A stretch of DNA of 64,000 nucleotides, taken from the NCBI GenBank assembly GCA_902805475.1, contig CADCSX010000010.1:806001-870000 (forward strand). Reading direction: 5' to 3'. Made by a program: the position numbers and the translations under genes. Positions 22,599-33,701 of the stretch are shown here, piece by piece. Within the stretch, counting starts at the first letter, position 1. The number at the start of each line of letters is the position of its first letter. The notes under the pieces are model-generated. The model made no database searches. It was not told the DNA's origin and saw only the letters and a list, made by a program, of their open reading frames with translations. This stretch comes from Entonaema liquescens (lineage: Eukaryota; Ascomycota; Sordariomycetes; Xylariales; Xylariaceae).

Positions 22599-24124
22599 AT
22601 GATTCAGGGAATCTTTTATGCGAGGTTTCTTCCTCAAGAAGGTATGTGATATCTTCAATTTACTTATTTCATTTTATTATCTGTGTATATAATCCAATCC
22701 GTCTTATAATGAAAACCATGCAAATATTATATACTTGAAATTTTATCTCATCTCATCATAGTCCAGTTCTTTTTATTTCAACTTTCATAATCGACTCACC
22801 AGATCCCAGGAACCAAAATCGTAGCTCAGTCTCCACCAGGATGTATCGTGGCAACAACATACACACCACATCTCAAGCCGCCCCTGGTCGACTTCGACAT
22901 AATTCAGGAGTACATCATCCCTCGCAAGGCCTTCTTTAACCGCTTCATGACAGTCAACTCTCCGGATAACAAGTATAGCATCCTGCTATTTCCAGTCTCC
23001 ATCCCCAATGAGAGATACCACCGTAACGAATTCATATTCAACTTCGGACTAGTCATAGAGTCGGATGTAGACCATATCCCGTACGAGAAGCTAGTCAAGC
23101 GTCTAGCAGTGACTTTCGCCGAGATGGAGCGCCAGCACGGGTATCTCAGCTCCGACGGGCGTGTGGACGACGGCAGACGGCCCATCGAGAGCTTACTAGA
23201 GATCGTAAAGGAAGACCTGAACAACTACGGGGAGTGCATGATCCCCGTCGACGACGCCAACACCCTGAACATGAAGCTCTTTCCCTACCACCCGCCGCCT
23301 CCTCCCGTCCGCGGCTGGCACGTCCCCGTGCCCAAGATGAAGCTCGCCGACATCGTCGACCCGACGTGGGACCTGACGCTGCAGAAGATCATCCCGCATC
23401 TCGACGGCGTCAACGACGTCCGCCGCATCGCCTGGCTAGCCGACGTGTCGCTGCCGCTCACCCAGATCGCGCTGCAGCATCTGCTCTACTACGACACCAT
23501 CCTCCTTCTCGACATGTTCTTTTCGGCAGCTGCTACGCGCCACGGCCCGGCGTGCACGACTTCATCGTGAACCGGGACGGCATCGTCGACGAGTGCGCCG
23601 GGTACGTGTGCGTTAGCAATCCGCTTCCCGGCGGGAGCAGCAATGCCAATGCACCTGCTACAGCTGGTACAGCAGAGGACAGACATGATACCGCAACAAG
23701 TGCCAATGCAGAGAAGCAGCAGCAACAGGAGCAGCAGCCGGTATCCCACTACCAGCTAGTGAAGCTGATGACGACGTTCTGCACGGGCCGCAGCGTCATG
23801 GAATGGATCAAGCTGCACCAGGACGCCGGGTTCGACGTCCTACGGCACATCGACGTGCGGCGGCTAGTCCAGTTCGGCGTGATCAAGGGGCTGCTGTACC
23901 GCGTGCACAAATACGTTGTCTCGAAGCAGTGTCTCGAGGCGTTAGCTACAGGGAGACGGGTACTACCGAGAAGCGAAGATGGTGATGAGGACACGTTGCT
24001 GCGGTACGCGGATGGGTGCCACTCTTTCGATCAGATCATCACCGAACAAAACATGACGGACGGCGAGATTATGAAAAAGCTGAGGAGTCTCGAACCGGGA
24101 GACCGCACCGTGTTCTACCGGTGA
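22599..24124 (+). CDS. NPR2: GATOR1/SEACIT subunit NPR2, with a one-base frame break
   Basis: NPR2 with NPR3 and Iml1 forms the complex that inhibits TORC1 when amino acids are scarce. Exon 1 is 22599-22641 (MIQGIFYARFLPQEG, the conserved start) and exon 2 begins at 22810, splitting a Gly codon and giving EGTKIVAQSPPG. Further blocks: FDIIQEYIIPR, RNEFIFNFGLVIE, IPYEKLVKRLAVTFAEME, VDPTWDLTLQKIIPHLDGVNDVRRIAWLADV, and a C-terminal winged-helix part with FVGVIKGLLYRVHKY-like sequence. The conserved LLYYDTILLLDMF...FGSCYAP is interrupted: at the T run 23520-23523 one base is missing and the frame shifts. With one base added the two exons give 452 aa ending at 24124. A Gln-rich insert (EKQQQQEQQ) precedes VSHYQLVKLM. 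Identity is secure; the break is probably a sequence error. Confidence 0.92.
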
Positions 24125-24726
24125 GGGACTCGGGAGAATAGGTAAAATTATGAAGGAATAATTAAACAAATGATTGACCATGGTAGCAAATGGCCATCTG
24201 ATGAACTAAGCCTTGGGGCCGGCTTTGGTAATCTGTCCTAGTCGTATGACTACTTGGTTATAAGAACGGCTCAGAGCCATCAAGCAAACAGGCCATACGC
24301 TATCCAAAGGGTCGCTTCAGGAATTCATAGTACCGGGAGGTAATACGATAGGATGTTCTTGAACTAAGGGACGAGCTAATATGTCGATATAAGATGTCCA
24401 CCTTGTAAGAGGCGGAAGACTACCACGCCGCTTAGTGGGGAGTTTTATGAGGCTGAATTACTAGGATGAAGACTCGTTTATGCTATTAGACTATGGAATA
24501 TGGTACATTCGGTATTAGCATCCTTAAGGTACCTAGCTTACGACATACACCGCACCGATGTGTAAAAGTCCCCCTTCATCCCTTAGGAACACCTACTAGA
24601 CTATCTAAATGCATAGCATCTCCTCCCACGTTCAAACATCCGCTCCAGCTTCTCAGTGCATAAATACGGAAGACAGTAATGTTTTGAGATGAATCTATTT
24701 TATTTTACAGCCGATTTACAATTATT
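24125..24726. other. Intergenic region between convergent genes
   Basis: 3' flanks of NPR2 (plus) and the mitochondrial TyrRS gene (minus). No feature seen. Confidence 0.5.
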
Positions 24727-26787
24727 CTACGTCAAGTAACGCGTCGTGACCTTGCGCGGGGATTTAGCCAACGCTTCTTTTTGGCTTTCAAGCTTCCTAG
24801 CCTCCGCCTTGTCACGGCGTTCCAGCTCCTCGCGGGCCTTTTCCAGCACCTCATCGATCGCCTCCGTCTTCACCCGAGTGACCCTTGCGCTCTCGCTGGC
24901 GGGGATGTACCTCATCGACTCATTTAGGATCTGCCTCGCGCGGTTGCTATCGATCTGCAGTGCTTCGGGCAAGTACTTTTCGGCTGCGCTCGGCTTCTTT
25001 GAGTACAGCTTTATCGACCCGTCCAAAAGCTTCTTCTTCGAGTCGGGGTCGTGTACGTTGACGTTTTCATCTTGAGCGGCCTTTATCAACGTATTTTTTA
25101 ACAATCGTACTCGGCCCGTGCCCGGTTCGCCTGGGTACATGAGGCCGCTAGCTGCCCATTCGTCATCGCTGACCATCTCAACGACTCGGATGAAGTGCTT
25201 TCCTCGCCGCAGGATCAGCAGTTTTCCATCAATTAGGAAATTCTTGGTATCCCGGGGGAACCAATTTTTGATCGGTGTGTAAGTCAGCTCGCCGATAGGC
25301 ATTCCTTTGTTAGTAGCTGAAGGCTGACCGGGAGCACCACCAACGTAGGCACCCTGGTGCGACGTTAGGCGATTGCCGTCAGTGACGCTGTCCGCGAGAC
25401 CTGCAGCAAATAGGATGCGGCTAATCGACTTGCCCAATATCAACGACTCGGGGAGTTTCAGATCGATTGAGAAACTCGCTGCCATATTGGCCGTGGGTGG
25501 TTCATTTGTCGGGTATGAAGTTACCACCTTATCGCTTGGCTTTCCAAACAGCCCCTTATGTCGGGCTTGTGTATCTGTAGCCTCTTTTAGTCCGTACATG
25601 AGCGCAACTACTTCGTGCGCAAGAGTATGCTGAGCGTGACGCTTGGGGGGGTCTTGGTTATGCTGCTCCATAACCTTACTGATTTCCTCGAGCGGAAGAA
25701 AAGTAAATAGCTTCAACAACCGCTCAACGTCAGCGTCAGGGCGCCGCATGAAATACCCATATAGATCGAAAGTGCTAGTCATGAATTGGTCTAGCCAGAT
25801 GGCGTTGCCCGCGCTCTTTCCAAACTTGACACCAGAAGAGTCGGTAAGGAGAGGGACAGTAAAGCCGACAAGTGAATTAATAAACTTATCAGGGATTCTC
25901 TCGCTCTGGTTCGGCTCGCTAGCTCGGATGTGCTTAACGCTTTCAATACCGGAGACGATGTTCCCGTATTGGTCAGACCCGCCTATTTGCATCTGAACAC
26001 CCTTCTTGCTATATAAATGCCACCAGTCCCAACCTTGCATCAGTGGATAAATGAATTCATCTAGGGACATGCCGTCCCCTACCTCCATTTTGCGCTTGAC
26101 GGTATCGCGGGAGAGCATAGGGCCTAATCGTATCCCCTTAAATAACCTAGATACGACCTCGACAAAGGAAACGTTATTATACCACATGCTGTTATTTAAT
26201 AACGCTCGACTCCATATCCTAGGTTGCTTCTTATAGCCAAACCGATTTGCATGCTCCTCAACGTTTGTCCATATACGTTTCAATTGGTAATGGATTTTGG
26301 TGATATTGAGTGTCATATCAGCTCTGGAAATAGGATCGCGGCTCACCAAACGACCGGTAGGGTCGCCAATTTTGACTGTGGCACCTCCGATTACGGAGAC
26401 AGCTCGATAGCCATGTATATACATCCAGAATAGAGGCATTAGAGGTAATAAGTGGCCGACGTGAAGAGAGGGTGCGGTAGGGTCGATTCCGACATATGCG
26501 CCTATCCTCTTCACCCTCATGAGCTCTCGGATGTTTTCATCGGTCCCAGCGATATCTTTAATATATCCTCGCTCCTTAAACATATCCCAGAGATGGGGTG
26601 CCTTTCCGGCTTTTATCAGCTCGGCCTTCTCGTCCCATTGCCTCTTAGCTTCTGCTTGTGTTTCTAAAAATGAAGTGGAAACCGATCTGGTCTGTTGTCG
26701 CCTTGCAGATAAAGATTTAAGAAGGCATCTTCGACAGAGAGTTGAGGGCGAACCTCGTGAGGCGGAAAGGACAGCGCTGGACAACAT
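24727..26787 (-). CDS. cyt-18: Mitochondrial tyrosyl-tRNA synthetase, CYT-18 type (group I intron splicing factor)
   Basis: Single-exon 686-aa class I synthetase that charges mitochondrial tRNA-Tyr. The N-terminus is Arg/Ser-rich without acids (about 1-35), a mitochondrial leader. The catalytic domain has the HIGH-type HVGH at 109-112, GATVKIGDPTGR, the GGSDQYGN tyrosine-binding loop, and a KMSKS-type KFGKS near residue 325. An S4-like RNA-binding C-terminal domain follows (FPRDTKNFLIDGKLLILRRGKHF), with a long charged tail (DEVLEKAREELERRDKAEARK). Length and the extra segments match Neurospora crassa CYT-18 (669 aa), which also folds group I introns in mitochondrial transcripts. That second role follows from the family, not from anything visible here. 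It is divergent from SDH4, so two mitochondrial genes share a promoter region. Confidence 0.96.
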   Translation of the reverse strand: MLSSAVLSASRGSPSTLCRRCLLKSLSARRQQTRSVSTSFLETQAEAKRQWDEKAELIKAGKAPHLWDMFKERGYIKDIAGTDENIRELMRVKRIGAYVGIDPTAPSLHVGHLLPLMPLFWMYIHGYRAVSVIGGATVKIGDPTGRLVSRDPISRADMTLNITKIHYQLKRIWTNVEEHANRFGYKKQPRIWSRALLNNSMWYNNVSFVEVVSRLFKGIRLGPMLSRDTVKRKMEVGDGMSLDEFIYPLMQGWDWWHLYSKKGVQMQIGGSDQYGNIVSGIESVKHIRASEPNQSERIPDKFINSLVGFTVPLLTDSSGVKFGKSAGNAIWLDQFMTSTFDLYGYFMRRPDADVERLLKLFTFLPLEEISKVMEQHNQDPPKRHAQHTLAHEVVALMYGLKEATDTQARHKGLFGKPSDKVVTSYPTNEPPTANMAASFSIDLKLPESLILGKSISRILFAAGLADSVTDGNRLTSHQGAYVGGAPGQPSATNKGMPIGELTYTPIKNWFPRDTKNFLIDGKLLILRRGKHFIRVVEMVSDDEWAASGLMYPGEPGTGRVRLLKNTLIKAAQDENVNVHDPDSKKKLLDGSIKLYSKKPSAAEKYLPEALQIDSNRARQILNESMRYIPASESARVTRVKTEAIDEVLEKAREELERRDKAEARKLESQKEALAKSPRKVTTRYLT

Positions 26788-27418
26788 ATTCCTTTTTCAG
26801 ATGGTTGGATGATGGGATGATGAGATGATGGGATAGCGCAAGCCGCTGCTGGAATTGGCGGGGATGAGAAATCCGATTGGGGTATAAGGGAAACCCCCAC
26901 GGCTCTATGTAATAATATACATATAGTAGACGTTCGGGTGGTAAGGTTTTCTGAACCTAGGACCTTATTTGCTCTTCATATGAGAGTGTATAAGATAAAG
27001 TCGCGATATGTGCACATGTAAAATGTTCGCCAAAGAAAATTCAAGCTTCAAAAAAAAGGTATGGTGGGGCTAAAGATTTCGTGCATATGCTTATCAGTTA
27101 TCGATTATCTATACCTGGTAGCCAGTACCTCTTTACATATAGAGTTGTATCCATGTAGATATTATGTAATTAGTACCCAGGATTTTCCCGGGCAAACTGA
27201 ACCAATCAAAAGTGACTTATTTCATTCGGTCCTCGGCAATGGCGTGTGGGAAATTCGCATTCCTTTGGTTCGAACGCATCATCGTCGACCTCAAATTCCA
27301 CTTTACCAGTTAATCAATCCTTCTCTCTCTTTAATCCCACCCCCGATACGTATCAGGGACATAAGGAGACCAAGTGAGCGAAGATATATAACGTCGAATT
27401 ACCTCTCCGTCTCTCTCA
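26788..27418. other. Divergent promoter region TyrRS / SDH4
   Basis: About 630 bases between two nuclear genes for mitochondrial proteins transcribed away from each other. A (GATGGGAT)-like imperfect repeat lies at about 26810-26835. No coding frame is supported, though an open frame starts at 27061. Confidence 0.5.
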
Positions 27419-28186
27419 ATGGCTTCCCTCGCTCGTCCTATGCTGCTTCGGCAGACTGCTTTAGCCGCCTCGACCCGACGAGCCGCAACCGCCACATTCT
27501 CCAGACAGCAGTTTATTCGATCGACGGTAACGAAAGATGCCGCACGAGTTGCTGCCTTCCATGCTTCTAGCAGGAGAAGCCTGTTACCTCCGGGACCTCG
27601 TACGTTCTTACTAGTCGCATTGCGATCTTTAGCCATATTTATTTTATATCCACTCACTAACACAATGCGCTTTTAGAGGTTATAAAGGGATCTGGTATGC
27701 GATTATTTATTCCCCATTATCAATCGACATATTTGAAATGCCGCAGCACCCACTACGGAAGAATCAGCAGTGAAAAATAGGAACAACAGGAAGAAATAAA
27801 AATTAGCGCTAACCCTCCGGGTGACAGTTAACGACCCAGCGCCGGTCCCCGAGACGAGCCCCTCGCACGGCTCATACCACTGGACCTTCGAGCGTCTTAT
27901 CGCCGTCGGTATCATCCCGCTTACCATCGCTCCCTTCGCCGGCGGCTCGCTCAACCCCGGCCTTGACGCCATTCTATGCTCTCTCCTGCTCGTCCACAGC
28001 CACCTTGGTTTCCAGTCCGTCCTGATCGACTATATTCCCAACAGCCGCTACCCCAAGTCTCGCAAGGCCTCGATGTGGCTCCTTAACGCCGCTACCGCTC
28101 TTGTCGGTGTCGGCCTGTACGAATTCGAGACCAACGACGTCGGTCTAACTGAGGCCGTGAAGCGAGTCTGGAAGGCCCAAGCTTAA
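27419..28186 (+). CDS. SDH4: Succinate dehydrogenase membrane anchor subunit (CybS/SDH4)
   Basis: Small heme-b-binding anchor of respiratory complex II in the inner mitochondrial membrane. Exons 27419-27599, 27677-27694 and 27828-28186 give 185 aa; the middle exon is only 18 nt (QVIKGS, with split codons on both sides). The leader is rich in Arg, Ala, Ser and Thr (MASLARPMLLRQTALAASTRR). The CybS core reads SPSHGSYHWTFERLIAVGIIPLT, APFAGGSLNPGLDAILCSLLLVHSHLGFQSVLIDYIP and ATALVGVGLYEFETNDVGLTEAVKRVW, with three hydrophobic helices. The serine in the first helix and the LLVHSHLGF histidines are where the quinone and heme ligands lie in this family. Stop and frame are consistent through all three exons. 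Confidence 0.93.
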
Positions 28187-28706
28187 ATCGAGACTCACGG
28201 GGAGAGGAATGAGTAAAGTATCGTCTTGACCCGGTAGAGAGTGCTAAAGCAAGTGTTGCATGAGCGACGAAGATATGAGGGTGAAGCATTACTTCAGGGC
28301 TCGAAGGGAACAAGTCGGATTGTGAGAAGCTATGTGACATATCGCTATGGATTCCTTTGTATTGAATGGGGCTTATCTGTTGGGTTCCGGATAAGGCGTC
28401 GAAGGCTAGCAGACTTGCTTCTCCGTGTATCCAGTACAGCTAGTATATTTAGAACTGTTCTTCGACTACGCATATATGCAACAAGTACTATCGTACACAT
28501 TACATGAATCATTACGAGGATGTCCAATGGCACACACTTACACCTCAGTGAACGGGATCCTCAAGTATTCACACTTAGACATTATCCACTCGAAATGAGG
28601 GAGTACCTAGCATACACGCACCATTCTTATAAAGGCGCTTAGGACTATCCTAATTCATCTTTCTATCTCATCTCATTTTTTCTCTTCTTCTGCGTCACTC
28701 CTCTCC
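28187..28706. other. Intergenic region between convergent SDH4 and VPS53
   Basis: 3' flanks of two convergent genes; no further feature seen. Confidence 0.5.
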
Positions 28707-31412
28707 TTACCGAGCTCCTTGGTGCTCGTCCGCGCTCCCGTCCCTCTTCCCGAACCTTACGCCCAGACCACCTATATCCCTACGGAAGAACTTGCCAAAG
28801 TTCTTCAGATTCTCGTTGATGCTAGCCGCGTTATTCTGCGCCGAGCTGCTGCTACCATTAGCACCCCCTGCCTGTCCCTGCTCGGCTGGCGTGCCCATCC
28901 TCTCGACACCGTCGCGTGCCGCATTGAGTAGCTTCTCTCCCAAGGACGCTGCGTCAAAGCGCGAAGCGGCGCCTTGTGCTGCCGTGGACAGCGCTACTCC
29001 GGATCCGGAAGCTAGACGGTCGATACCTAGGCCCAGGTTGAGGTTATTCACGCCACTACCGCTTGCGCCCGCCCCGCTGCTTCCGAAGCCCGGCGCGTTC
29101 ATGAGCGGCGTTAGTAGTGGGCTCTGTGCGACAAGTTTCCCGCCGGTGCTGTTAGCAGGCCCGTCGCGGTGGATGGTGAATAACTCGATCAGATGTGCCT
29201 GCTCCTGCTTGCGGATACCCTTAAGGTCAAGGATCTTCCGGAAGTTGGTATCGGAGCGATCGCCCACGTGGATCAGGTACGCCTGCACGAGCCCCTCCGG
29301 CGGGCTTGGGCGAACCTGGAGCGTCTTAAGGAGCGGGTCGATGCGCGTCATCGTTGCATTGACACGTTTGACGAAGCCTGTCGGCGGCACGTGCGGAGTC
29401 TGTGATGAGGACGGGTTATGGTGCGAGAGTAGATTCTCCAAGGCTTTGGTTAGGACATACTTGTCCAGGAGCATTTGCTCGGCGCCTACTTCGGAGATGG
29501 GTCTGCACTGGACGATTGTATGGATGTATGAGTTTGCCAGGTGTTCTACTAGCTTATCGGCGAATGCACGCGCGTACTGCTGCTTAACCACGACAGCGAG
29601 GACCTCCTCCGTCTTTGCATTGACATGGCTGACCAGTTCACCCACGTAGGAACTCTGGTCTCCGACGCTTTCCATCTTGCTCCAGTTGGTATTCTTCATC
29701 TCACGCCAGGCACCCTCACAGTCTAGCTCAACTTTGTTAACTAGCGCAATGACTGCAGCGCTGGCGACTCCCAAGAATGCGTCAGCTTGCGACGATAAAT
29801 CTACTTTTGGTACGAGGTCATGGTCTATACGTTTCTTGATATTCTCCTCGAGCTGTCCCGTGTTAGCATGCCAGAAATCTGCGGTGTTTAGGACCAGAAT
29901 AATATCATGAAGAGGTGCCCCTGTTGACCCTGACCTCTGCAATATTGCGAGCAACACTTGTTGTGCATACTCATCGAGATATTTGGCTAATATCTTCGCC
30001 AAGTCCAATAATCGTTCACTCGTCGATAGCTTGGCGCATTGTGATAGGGTAAGCTTGTAGAAATGGAAGAGCTCGATGGCAGAGCTGATAACGGCTTGCG
30101 GTGAAAACTCTTCGTCGGCTGGTAGTAAAGGTTGGGCTTTGTATTTAGGGATCATAGCCGCCAATGCCTTATCTTGGGACTCTACCCATAGACTTAAGTA
30201 AGGCTCAAAGGCCACAGATATCGAGCCGTTGAAGCTATGCGTTCTTTCGTCTGCAGAGCTAAGTGTATCGATGCTTGCTCTTGGTTCGTTTGAAAACCTT
30301 CGTTCCAAAGTCTGCTCGAAGTCCATTGTCTCCTGCAGACAACTTAGTAGAAGGTTAACATCGATCTTGGCACCATCTACTCTCCTCATGCTCTTCTCCA
30401 AGATTCCCTTATAGTCATCTCTCGTGCCGTCGCAGAAAGCCATGGCCAGGGTCTCGCCAACTCTCCAGTGCGGCGGGAATATGCCAGCATGTTCCTCCTC
30501 GTAGACCTTGACCATCCTCTTGAACCAGGCGTATCGTCTTCCAATATTATCCAAGCTTCCAGCTTCGTCATTGCCCCTAAATACTTGGCGGTATTCTCGT
30601 AACTCGGTATTCACGTACCATGTTACTAGTCTTGCCCTCGCATTATCCCCGAGCGCATCCATGACCCCACAAGCCTCGACCAGCGTCGCTTTCCTTAATC
30701 CGACCTCACCCTTGGCGAATGCTATTTCAAAGTCTTCACATACTTGCTCCAGCAGTTCCCTCTGCAACTCGCCTACACCTCGGCTGAGTGTAGCGATTTG
30801 GTCTATACTTCTGTAACTATTGAAGTGTCGCATGAGTTGTAAGACCGCCTGTAAAAGACTCGCACATTCCCTGTATTGCCTTGTTTTGGCAAGCCCCTAA
30901 GCTGCTCATACGCCGTTGTCAACATTTGAAGTCGCTTGAGGGCCGTCATAGATAGTGTTAAGTTCCGCTTCGTGCCATCGAGTCTTTTAATATCGGCGGT
31001 CATGGAGGTAATATTCTGCTCGGTCTGAATAGCACGGGAGCGCACCGTCTCGATCTTCTTGAAAAGACCGGCAAGTTCGGCCTGGGCAGATTGCATGCGT
31101 TCGAGAGACGAATCCGGCCCATAGGCCTGGGCCGTCTGGAGGCTCGATATTTCGGCGGAGAGGTCATTATGATGAGATTGGAGAGTTGACGATACGCGGG
31201 ATATGGAGGATACAGTAGAGGGATGAGAGAAAAGTAGGTTAAGATGCTGAACCGGATCGTAGTCGGCTAGTCTTGTGTGTTAGATAGTCAGCAAGCCCCT
31301 TTCTCGTATATCTAGATATATTTCGAGTGTTCTAATCAAGGACCTTCTAAGCTTATGAAAAGGGAAACTGACCTGCGTCTAAAGACAGCGGCTCAGATGT
31401 GATGCCGTTCAT
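28707..31412 (-). CDS. VPS53: GARP complex subunit VPS53, with a one-base frame break
   Basis: Tethering-complex subunit for endosome-to-Golgi vesicles (with VPS51, VPS52, VPS54). Minus-strand exon 1 is 31412-31373 (MNGITSEPLSLDA) and exon 2 starts at 31266 with ADYDPVQHLNLLFSHPSTVSS, the family's N-terminal signature. Then come the coiled-coil blocks TDIKRLDGTKRNLTLSMTALKRLQMLTTAYEQLRGL-like and RQYRECASLLQAVLQLMRHFNSYRSID, QVCEDFEIAFAKGEV, and a long helical-rod body. The tail is Ser/Gly/Ala-rich. In the A run at 30884-30887 (TTTT on the plus strand) one base is missing, shifting GLPKTRQY out of frame. Adding it gives 866 aa. Identity is secure; the break is most likely a sequence error. 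Confidence 0.93.
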
Positions 31413-32358
31413 CTTGAGCAGCAGAAACCAATTTCAGTGAGTCGCATTGGGTCATACGTAGTAGATTGGAGTACGAAGTATTCCACAGGTCTTAGATATT
31501 GTTGTAATGGTTGTATAAAGCTAAGACCAGCTAAGACCAGCTGAGACGATGACGCTGCTAAAGCATAGCATAAGGAGGTATGCATTAAAAGTGAATCGAG
31601 TATAATACCAATACTATGTAATACGAAGGTATTAATAATCACGTGTCATTTTAGTTATCGATAAAGTGGCCCTTCACCTTGTTCTTTTTGGTTCACCTTA
31701 AGCTTACCTTAGCTCACCTTCCCCACTCTGCAGGGACGGGAAGATCCGGTCCAATCAGAGTCCATCGTCTTATAACTTCACTTACGCTTTTTGGAAAAGT
31801 GCCTAATGTAATCCCTTCACCGAAGGTCCATGGAATTGAAGTCGAATTATTGCTCTATTCTTTACATTATTACAATCGATCAAATATTTATTTTCTTTCG
31901 TGGCAATATTTATAAATTGATTCCTTCCTAACTCTACCGAAGTTACAGCCAGCTCCTAACAACATCCGCGCCGATCCCCCTTAATGCATCATGCAATCCT
32001 TCTTTATGCCTCCGTCTATTTACATTGATCTTGTACCATCAGCGAAGAACTTCCGGTATCTCTGGTATCTTGAATATAAATCCTGTTTCCGTCTTTGTTC
32101 AGGGTCTAGTAAATGATGTAAGGGTAGGTAAAAGGATATCTCCAACTCGGGAATGTAGAAAGCCTTCAGCATATCCTTAAAACAACTCCAGTTCTCGAGT
32201 GATGCAGTGCAAGCATGTGATGCTATCGCCAGAAATTCCAAATCTTAATGCATCTGCCCTATGTAGGGCTTTAACGCCATGAAAATGCAAACAGTCATAT
32301 TGACCTCCTCAACTCCGTTCAACACCAAGTGTGGTAGAGTCTCAAAATGCTAATTCGT
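31413..32358. other. Intergenic region, no feature seen
   Basis: Upstream of VPS53 and downstream of the GH18 gene, both on the minus strand. An 11-bp direct repeat (AGACCAGCTAA-like) occurs twice near 31524-31545. No gene supported. Confidence 0.45.
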
Positions 32359-33701
32359 TTACGAACTATGTAACGCTCGGAATCCGGCTGCGATCAAGCT
32401 TCGAGATTTTTCTCGGGAGTCTGCAGGTCCAGACCAATAAAATAGACCCTATATTGTTCACAGTTAGAAATGTGATATGTGGTGTTGTAAAGTGGATTCT
32501 GCAAAATCGGTAATTAAAGGGGTCACGAAAGGAATCATAGAAACTTACTCCGAGTCCTTTCTGTTTACAATAAGACGCCTTCATCTTAACAGTATCTGGA
32601 TTATCGTAGGTGACAAATCCTCCATCACCTCCGACGCAACTCGCGGCCCCTATCCGCTTGTCCACAGACTCTTTAGCGTGTCTCCTTGGCAACGTGTTGT
32701 ATTCGAATATACCGTCTTCGCCTCCTGCGCCCTTGTTTCGATGTCCCGGACCGCTAACTCCGAGGAAGCTCCTTCCATAGAGAGGAATTCCTAGCAGTAT
32801 TTTCCTAGTTGGACAACCGTGGCCCACAAGGTACGAAACGCCAGACGAAGCTGACGTCTCATCTTTGCTCATCGAGTAGAGTTGCGCCTGGTGCCCGCTT
32901 CGTTGTGACCACGAACCGCAGAAGTCGTACGCCATCAGGTTTACGTAGTCGAGATAGGACGCAGCTTGCGCGATGTCGATGTTATGCAAGACCGTGCGGC
33001 TCGCTGGGAGAGCCGCCGTAACGAAGAACTGTTCCTCCGGAAGATGGACCCGCACGGCAGCCAGGAGCGCAACGAAGTCGGCCCCTTGCTGAGGGTCCAT
33101 GGGATATTCCCAGTTTACTAATTACGGGAGATCAGTTAATTTGTAATGTAACATGATGTAACCTTCCGGCGAGATGTGGGGGGAGGGGAAAGGAGAAGTC
33201 ATACTATCAATACCATCCATACCGGAGGCCTCCACTAAACCTCTTGCTGATCGCGCAAAGTTATCTCGCAGTAAAACGTCAGAGGCAACAACCGGGAAAG
33301 TCTCGCTTGAGTTTCCCCCGCCAATGGATATAGTGACCTGGAGATGGGGATGCTTTTGTTTAAGGTGCATCAAAGACCCAAGGCCGCCTTGCACGCCGTC
33401 GCAAGGGGCTTGGGTATCTGCCCACTCATCACTCAGCTAGACTGAATATTAACTTCGGGATCCTTGCCGTGGATAACTCTGGGGTGTGCAGCTTGAAGCA
33501 AGGGAAGTGAAAACTTACGAATACGGAACCATCCGCCGCTACATTAGCAAAGGCGTAGTACACGTGGTTAATGCAGCTATAGTTCATCATACCCGGCGAG
33601 GCGCCGCTATAGATCTTGTAATTCGGAAAATAGACCGCGTTCGTGAGCATAACATTCGACGCGCTCACAGACTTCCGCCGTCGAGATGATGAAGAGCTCA
33701 T
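32359..33701 (-). CDS. GH18 chitinase-like protein with catalytic Asp replaced by Asn
   Basis: Minus-strand exons 33701-33519, 33436-33205, 33117-32549 and 32448-32359 join in phase to 357 aa. GH18 landmarks are present: NAVYFPNYKIY (beta-1), HVYYAFANV, the SxGG motif SIGGG, the catalytic strand, VNLMAYDFCGSW, GIPLYGRSF, and the last strand GLFYWSGPADS followed by RSLIAAGF. The catalytic motif DxxDxDxE reads DGID-I-N-W-E: the proton-donor Glu and second Asp are kept, but the third Asp, adjacent to Glu, is Asn (codon AAC, read across a phase-1 intron). No signal peptide is visible; the N-terminus is Ser/Arg-rich (MSSSSSRRRKS). No chitin-binding or transmembrane segment is seen. It may have low activity or act as a chitin-binding lectin. 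Confidence 0.88.

Noticed and set aside
22762..22809. Earlier NPR2 acceptors ending at 22761 or 22802
   Set aside because: They give a stop or a wrong phase; the acceptor ending at 22809 gives EGTKIVAQSPPG in frame.
27262..27275. B-box-like GGTTCGAACGC
   Set aside because: No matching A-box upstream and no acceptor-stem pairing.
28792..29649. 285-codon open frame on the plus strand
   Set aside because: Antisense to the well-supported VPS53 gene, with no family resemblance; a shadow of its codon bias.
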